A stretch of 64,000 bases of DNA from Streptomyces sp. NBC_00704. Lineage in GTDB: Bacteria; Actinomycetota; Actinomycetes; Streptomycetales; Streptomycetaceae. Of the stretch, positions 60,037-64,000 are shown one piece after another (positions within the stretch are counted from its first letter, which is position 1; every line of letters starts with the position of its first letter). A model generated the notes under the pieces. The model had not been told where the DNA came from. It worked only from the letters and a program-made list of their open reading frames with translations, and searched no databases. The position numbers were made by a program, and so were the translations under genes. The DNA is taken from NCBI RefSeq assembly GCF_036226605.1, contig NZ_CP109000.1, positions 6,010,501-6,074,500 on the forward strand, read 5' to 3'.

Positions 60037-60891
60037 CTACTTGACGATGACGCCGATCTTCGGAGCGGGCTCGTTCTTGTAGTTGGCCGGGCCGAAGTTG
60101 GCGTCGACCGCCTTCTGCCACGAGTTGTCCTTGACCATCTGCTCAAGCGCCTTGTTGATCTTGTCCACGGTCGCGGTGTCGCCCTTCTTGACGCCGATGC
60201 CGTAGTTCTCGTTGCTGAGCTTGAGGCCCGCGAGCTTGAACTTGCCCTTGTACTGGTCCTGCGCCGCGAAGCCGGCGAGGATCGAGTCGTCCGTGGTGAC
60301 CGCGTCCACGGCGCCGCTCTGCAGGCCGGCGATGCACTCCGAGTAGGAGCTCACCTTCTTGAGGTTCGCGTCGGGGGCGATCGTCTTCTTGACGTTCTGC
60401 GCCGACGTCGAGCCGGTCACGGAACACAGCTTCTTGCCGTTGAGGTCCGTGCCCTTGGAGATGTCCGAGTCGGCCTTGACCAGCAGGTCCTGGTGGGCCA
60501 GCAGGTACGGGCCGGCGAAGTCGACCTTCTTCTTGCGCTCGTCGTTGATCGAGTACGTGGCCGCGATGAACTTGACGTCGCCGCGCGCGAGGGCGTTCTC
60601 ACGGTCGGCGCTCTTGGTCTCGATGAACTCGATCTGGTCGGGCTCGTAGCCGAGCTGCTTGGCGACGTACTTGGCGACGTCCACGTCGAAGCCGGCGAAG
60701 GACCCGTCGGGCTTCTTGAGGCCGAGGCCGGGCTGGTCGTACTTGATGCCGACCTTGATCTTGCCGCCGCCACCGCTGCCGGCGCTGGAGCCGCTGCCGG
60801 CGTCGTCCTTGTTGTCGCCGCCGCACGCCGTCGCGGTCAGGGCGAGGACGAGGGCTGCGGCCGAAGCGGCGGTGACCTTGCGAAGCTTCAT
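60037..60891 (-). CDS. gluB: Glutamate-binding lipoprotein GluB
   Basis: The extracellular solute-binding protein (family 3) of the glutamate importer. The 284-residue precursor has a basic n-region (MKLRKVT), a hydrophobic core and a lipobox LTATAC with Cys23 as the lipidation site, followed by an Asp/Gly/Ser linker. The mature part has the periplasmic-binding-protein pattern (IKVGIKYDQPGLGLKKPDGSF, GFDVDVAKYVAKQLG). It is the second gene of the operon. Confidence 0.95.
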   Translation of the reverse strand: MKLRKVTAASAAALVLALTATACGGDNKDDAGSGSSAGSGGGGKIKVGIKYDQPGLGLKKPDGSFAGFDVDVAKYVAKQLGYEPDQIEFIETKSADRENALARGDVKFIAATYSINDERKKKVDFAGPYLLAHQDLLVKADSDISKGTDLNGKKLCSVTGSTSAQNVKKTIAPDANLKKVSSYSECIAGLQSGAVDAVTTDDSILAGFAAQDQYKGKFKLAGLKLSNENYGIGVKKGDTATVDKINKALEQMVKDNSWQKAVDANFGPANYKNEPAPKIGVIVK

Positions 60892-60967
60892 GGAGAACGT
60901 CCTTAGAAGAGTGATGAACTGCTGCGGGCGTTGCGGGGTCCGTCAGGGCCGCAGATCGGTGCGCGGG

Positions 60968-61744
60968 TCAGTGGTGCAGGATCTTCGACAGGAAGTCCTT
61001 GGCACGGTCGCTGCGCGGGTTGCTGAAGAACTGGTCGGGCGCAGCCTCTTCGACGATGCGCCCGTCCGCCATGAACACCACGCGGTTTGCAGCCGATCGT
61101 GCGAAACCCATCTCGTGGGTGACGACGATCATCGTCATGCCGTCCCGGGCCAGCTGCTGCATGACCTCCAGGACCTCGTTGATCATCTCGGGGTCCAGGG
61201 CCGACGTCGGCTCGTCGAAGAGCATGACCTTCGGGTCCATCGCCAGCGCGCGGGCGATGGCCACACGCTGCTGCTGCCCGCCGGACAGCTGCGCGGGGTA
61301 CTTGTCCGCCTGGGTGCCCACACCGACGCGGTCGAGGAGCGCGCGTGCCTTCTCCTCGGCCTTCGCCTTGTCCACCTTGCGGACCTTGATCTGGCCGAGC
61401 ATCACGTTCTCGAGCACGGTCTTGTGCGCGAACAGGTTGAACGACTGGAAGACCATGCCGACGTCGGCGCGCAGCCGCGCCAGCGCCTTGCCCTCCTGGG
61501 GCAGCGGCTTCCCGTCGATCGCGATCGCGCCCTCGTCGATCGTCTCCAGGCGGTTGATGGTGCGGCACAGCGTCGACTTCCCGGACCCGGAGGGGCCGAT
61601 CACCACGACGACCTCTCCGCGGGCGATCGTCAGGTCGATGTCCTGGAGAACGTGCAACGCGCCGAAGTGCTTGTTGACGCTCTTCAGGACGACCAGGTCA
61701 CCGCTCGCGACCGCGTCCTCCTTGGTCACCGAAACTTCGGTCAT
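60968..61744 (-). CDS. gluA: Glutamate ABC transporter ATPase GluA
   Basis: The ATP-binding subunit, 258 residues. Walker A GPSGSGKST (50-58), Q-loop (VFQSFNLFAH), signature LSGGQQQR, Walker B VMLFDEPTSALDPE and the switch His in VVTHEMGFA are all intact. The polar amino-acid transporter subtype (HisP/GlnQ-like) is clear from QSFNLFAHKTVLENVML. The ATG follows GGAGGACGGAG. It is the first gene of gluABCD. Confidence 0.96.
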   Translation of the reverse strand: MTEVSVTKEDAVASGDLVVLKSVNKHFGALHVLQDIDLTIARGEVVVVIGPSGSGKSTLCRTINRLETIDEGAIAIDGKPLPQEGKALARLRADVGMVFQSFNLFAHKTVLENVMLGQIKVRKVDKAKAEEKARALLDRVGVGTQADKYPAQLSGGQQQRVAIARALAMDPKVMLFDEPTSALDPEMINEVLEVMQQLARDGMTMIVVTHEMGFARSAANRVVFMADGRIVEEAAPDQFFSNPRSDRAKDFLSKILHH

Positions 61745-61778
61745 CGCTCTGGTGCTCCGTCCTCCTCGGTTGCGCTGG

Positions 61779-61808
61779 ACAGTAGTGACCCGCCGCGACC
61801 AGCGTCAT
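61779..61808 (-). promoter_or_regulatory. Promoter of gluABCD
   Basis: On the minus strand: ATGACG (61808-61803), 18 bp, TACTGT (61784-61779), about 35 nt before the gluA start. About 30 nt upstream of the -35 lies an inverted repeat TCCGAT-AGCA-ATCGGA (61838-61853), a possible operator. Confidence 0.5.
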
Positions 61809-61831
61809 TACATCTGAGGGGAATCTGAGCA

Positions 61832-61960
61832 TCACGATCCGATAGCAATCGGACACATGTCGTAGCACTTGTGACCTGCGGGCGTATCGGCCGGATAACG
61901 GAAGCCCCCTGCAACCGGAACCCGCTTGACGGCGTCCTCGTCCATCAGCGTGACTGCCAT
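61832..61960 (-). CDS. Possible 42-residue Cys-containing small protein
   Basis: A short frame MAVTLMDEDAVKRVPVAGG continuing to a C-terminus with KCYDMCPIAIGS. It lies between gluA and the two-component genes, on the gluA strand, and ends upstream of the gluA promoter. The third-position G+C is about 69 percent, lower than neighbouring genes. No Shine-Dalgarno sequence is seen; in-frame GTG codons just upstream are alternatives. The CxxxC motif near the end could bind metal or form a disulfide. It may be a real small protein, a leader or noise. Confidence 0.35.
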   Translation of the reverse strand: MAVTLMDEDAVKRVPVAGGFRYPADTPAGHKCYDMCPIAIGS

Positions 61961-62088
61961 GATGCACACACGCGTGTGCCGCTGTCTTCCGTGCGTTCTT
62001 CTCGTGCGTCCTGTCGGGGCGTCGTGAACGCGCACAGCTGACTGAGTCAGACCCGAATGTGCGAGGAACCGAACCGGAGGAGGCCGGG
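61961..62088. other. Intergenic segment before the two-component genes
   Basis: 128 bp with lower G+C. It must hold the promoter of the response regulator; ACTGAGTCAGACC near 62041 and GGAGGAGG before the start are seen, but no -10/-35 pair is clear. Confidence 0.3.
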
Positions 62089-62775
62089 ATGAGACTGCTG
62101 CTCGTCGAGGACGACAACCACGTCGCCGCCGCGCTGTCCGCCGTCCTCAAGAGGCACGGTTTCGACGTCACCCACGCGCGCAGCGGCGAGGAAGCCCTGC
62201 AGGCGCTCGTCCCGGAGGGGCCCGGCTTCGGGGTCGTCCTGCTCGACCTGGGGCTGCCCGACCAGGACGGCTACGAGGTCTGCGGCAAGATCCGCAAGCG
62301 CACCGCCACCCCGGTGATCATGGTGACCGCCCGCTCCGACGTGCGCTCCCGCATCCACGGCCTCAACCTGGGCGCCGACGACTACGTGGTGAAGCCGTAC
62401 GACACCGGGGAACTGCTCGCCCGGATCCATGCCGTCAGTCGCCGCACCGTGCCCGACGACCCGGCCACCGGCCAGGACAGTGTGCTGCGCCTGGGGACGG
62501 TCCACATCGAGCTGCCCACCCGGCGCGTCACGGTGGACGGCGCGGCCGTCCAGCTGACCCGCAAGGAGTTCGATCTCCTGGCGCTGCTCGCCCAGCGCCC
62601 CGGCGTGGTCTTCCGCCGGGAGCAGATCATCAGCGAGGTGTGGCGCACCAGCTGGGAGGGGACCGGGCGCACGCTGGAGGTCCATGTGGCCTCGCTGCGC
62701 GCCAAGCTGCGCATGCCCGCCCTGATCGAGACCGTGCGCGGCGTGGGTTACCGGCTCGTCGCCCCGGCCGCGTAG
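62089..62775 (+). CDS. OmpR-family response regulator
   Basis: A 228-residue two-component regulator. The receiver domain has EDD (7-9), phospho-acceptor Asp53 (VVLLDLGLPDQDGY), Thr in MVTARSD, and Lys in VKPYD. The C-terminal winged helix (about 130-225) has LTRKEFDLLALLAQRPGVVF and the recognition-helix region GTGRTLEVHVASLRAKL. The ATG follows GGAGGAGG. The partner kinase follows by 12 bp. It is divergent from gluABCD; the S. coelicolor genes at this site are an uncharacterised pair as far as I recall. Confidence 0.93.
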   Translation: MRLLLVEDDNHVAAALSAVLKRHGFDVTHARSGEEALQALVPEGPGFGVVLLDLGLPDQDGYEVCGKIRKRTATPVIMVTARSDVRSRIHGLNLGADDYVVKPYDTGELLARIHAVSRRTVPDDPATGQDSVLRLGTVHIELPTRRVTVDGAAVQLTRKEFDLLALLAQRPGVVFRREQIISEVWRTSWEGTGRTLEVHVASLRAKLRMPALIETVRGVGYRLVAPAA

Positions 62776-62787
62776 CGGGGACCGCGG

Positions 62788-64000
62788 TTGCGTACTCGAC
62801 TCCTGCCGCTGCTCATCGTCCTGATGGCGGCCGTGCTGCTGGCCCTCGGGGTGCCGCTGGCGATCAGCGTGGCCGGCGCCCAGCAGCAGAGGGTGGTCGT
62901 CGACCGCATCGACGACACCGCGCGGTTCGCGGCGCTCGCCCAGTTCGTCACCGCCTCGTCCGGCGCGGGCGACACCACGGCGGCGTCCACCAACGAGCGC
63001 CGCGCGACCCTCGGCCGGGAGCTCGCCAGCTACTACGACGTCTACGGCATCCGCGCCGGCGTCTTCTACGGCACCGACACCCCCATGGCTCATGCCCCCC
63101 GGGACTGGTACCTCCCCGAATCGGGCGAGGTGCGGGACGCCTTCGACGAGGCGCTGCTCAGCCGACGCAGCCACGACCCCCGGCAGGTGTGGCCGTGGCA
63201 GCGCAACCGGCTCGTCGTGGCGTCGCCGGTCATCAGGGACGGCGACGTCGTCGCGGTCGTCGTCACCGACTCGCCCACCGGGCCCATGCGGTCGAGGATC
63301 CTGCACGGCTGGCTGGCCGTCGGGGCCGGCGAGATCACCGCGATGCTGCTGGCGATCGGGGCCGCCCTGCGGCTGACCGGATGGGTGCTGCGACCCGTGC
63401 GGGTCCTGGACGCCACCACCCACGAGATCGCGAGCGGCCGGCTGAAGTCCCGGGTCGCGGTGGCCGGCGGACCGCCGGAGCTGCGACGGCTGGCCGGAGC
63501 GTTCAACGAGATGGCGGACAACGTCGAGAACGTGCTGGAACAGCAACGCGCCTTCGTCGCCGACGCCTCCCACCAACTGCGCAACCCGCTCGCCGCCCTG
63601 CTGCTGCGCATCGAACTGCTGGGCTACGAGCTGCCCGAGGGCAACGAGGAGATCGCGTCCGTCCAGAACGAGGGAAAGCGCCTGGCCCAGGTCCTGGACG
63701 ATCTCCTCGACCTGGCCCTCGCCGAGCACGCCGAGGCCGACCTGAGGGTCACCGACATCGGTGCGCTGGCCGCCGAGCGGGTGGCCGCCTGGGCGCCCAC
63801 CGCCGAGGCCAAGGGCGTCCGGCTGGTGGGCGACTGCCCGCCCACCACGGCCTGGGCCGACCCCGTGACGCTCTCCAGCGCGCTGGACGCGGTGATCGAC
63901 AATGCCATCAAGTTCACCCCGCGGGGCGAGAGCGTCGAGGTCGCCGTGGCCGCCGACGGCGACACCTCGACCGTCGTCGTGACCGACAACGGGCCGGGTC
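62788..64000 (+). CDS. Sensor histidine kinase (cut by window end)
   Basis: The first 404 residues of a membrane sensor kinase. TTG at 62788 is the likely start (LRTRLLPLLIVLM), 12 bp after the regulator. Two membrane helices (about 5-27 and 175-197) flank an outer sensing domain of about 145 residues; a HAMP segment follows, then HisKA with His262 in FVADASHQLRNPLAALLLRIE, where Gln replaces the usual Glu after His. The N box (DAVIDNAIKFTPRG) is present and the frame ends inside the G1 box (DNGPG). It pairs with the adjacent OmpR-type regulator. Confidence 0.88.
   Translation, partial: MRTRLLPLLIVLMAAVLLALGVPLAISVAGAQQQRVVVDRIDDTARFAALAQFVTASSGAGDTTAASTNERRATLGRELASYYDVYGIRAGVFYGTDTPMAHAPRDWYLPESGEVRDAFDEALLSRRSHDPRQVWPWQRNRLVVASPVIRDGDVVAVVVTDSPTGPMRSRILHGWLAVGAGEITAMLLAIGAALRLTGWVLRPVRVLDATTHEIASGRLKSRVAVAGGPPELRRLAGAFNEMADNVENVLEQQRAFVADASHQLRNPLAALLLRIELLGYELPEGNEEIASVQNEGKRLAQVLDDLLDLALAEHAEADLRVTDIGALAAERVAAWAPTAEAKGVRLVGDCPPTTAWADPVTLSSALDAVIDNAIKFTPRGESVEVAVAADGDTSTVVVTDNGPG

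Noticed and set aside
62047..63729. Minus-strand frame opposite the two-component genes
   Set aside because: The plus strand encodes a complete response regulator and a kinase with all motifs.

Overview
This 64-kb window is chromosomal core DNA of a Streptomyces species. The evidence is very high G+C with strong third-codon-position G/C bias, Streptomyces-type 16S/23S/5S rRNA genes, frequent GTG starts, and a gene order that I recall as matching the conserved central region of the Streptomyces coelicolor chromosome (type VII secretion genes, rpsO-pnp, dapB, thyX, dapA, rnj, rrn operon, osaC/osaAB, ftsK, pgsA-cinA-clgR, lhr/nei, recA-recX, gluABCD). No prophage, transposon, CRISPR array or integrase was seen.

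Layout. 1-3143: edge of a type VII (ESX) secretion locus with divergent eccC (cut by the window edge) and eccD, then a lone DUF397 protein. 3144-12257: rpsO, pnp, an M16 peptidase, dapB, small membrane proteins, thyX and dapA (RNA decay, peptidase, lysine/cell-wall precursor and thymidylate synthesis). 12258-20110: RNase J, then a complete 16S-23S-5S operon and tRNA-Thr(GGT). 20130-29670: the osmotic-adaptation cluster, osaC divergent from osaA-osaB; OsaA carries ten tandem HAMP-type repeats. 29846-37110: ftsK, a RodZ-like HTH membrane protein, the rimO-pgsA-cinA chain with overlapping stops and starts, and clgR, the Clp protease regulator. 37469-45424: Dps, a small membrane protein, an SDR enzyme, and the DNA repair pair nei and lhr. 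45714-51485: an AraC regulator overlapping azlC-azlD, an alpha/alpha-toroid protein, DUF3046, an AI-2E-family transporter and a membrane protein. 51825-53756: recA-recX behind a LexA-type box. 53757-58173: a decayed winged-helix gene, a cysteine dioxygenase-rhodanese operon behind a Cys-rich leader peptide, and an FAD monooxygenase. 58351-61744: the gluABCD glutamate ABC transporter. 61832-64000: a doubtful 42-codon ORF and an OmpR/HisKA two-component system cut by the window end.

The most interesting items are regulatory. A 15-codon ORF with three Cys codons and a strong Shine-Dalgarno sequence precedes cysteine dioxygenase and is followed by mutually exclusive hairpins, which suggests cysteine-sensing attenuation. 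Several genes (dapA, ftsK, rimO, the SDR gene, azlC) have a -10 element 6-7 nt before the start codon, as expected for leaderless mRNAs. Strong hairpins sit in front of rnj and between gluB and gluC. A promoter lies directly before a terminator upstream of dapA. The winged-helix gene has been frameshifted across a short tandem repeat. All functional calls rest on motif recognition and recalled family knowledge; no database search was possible.
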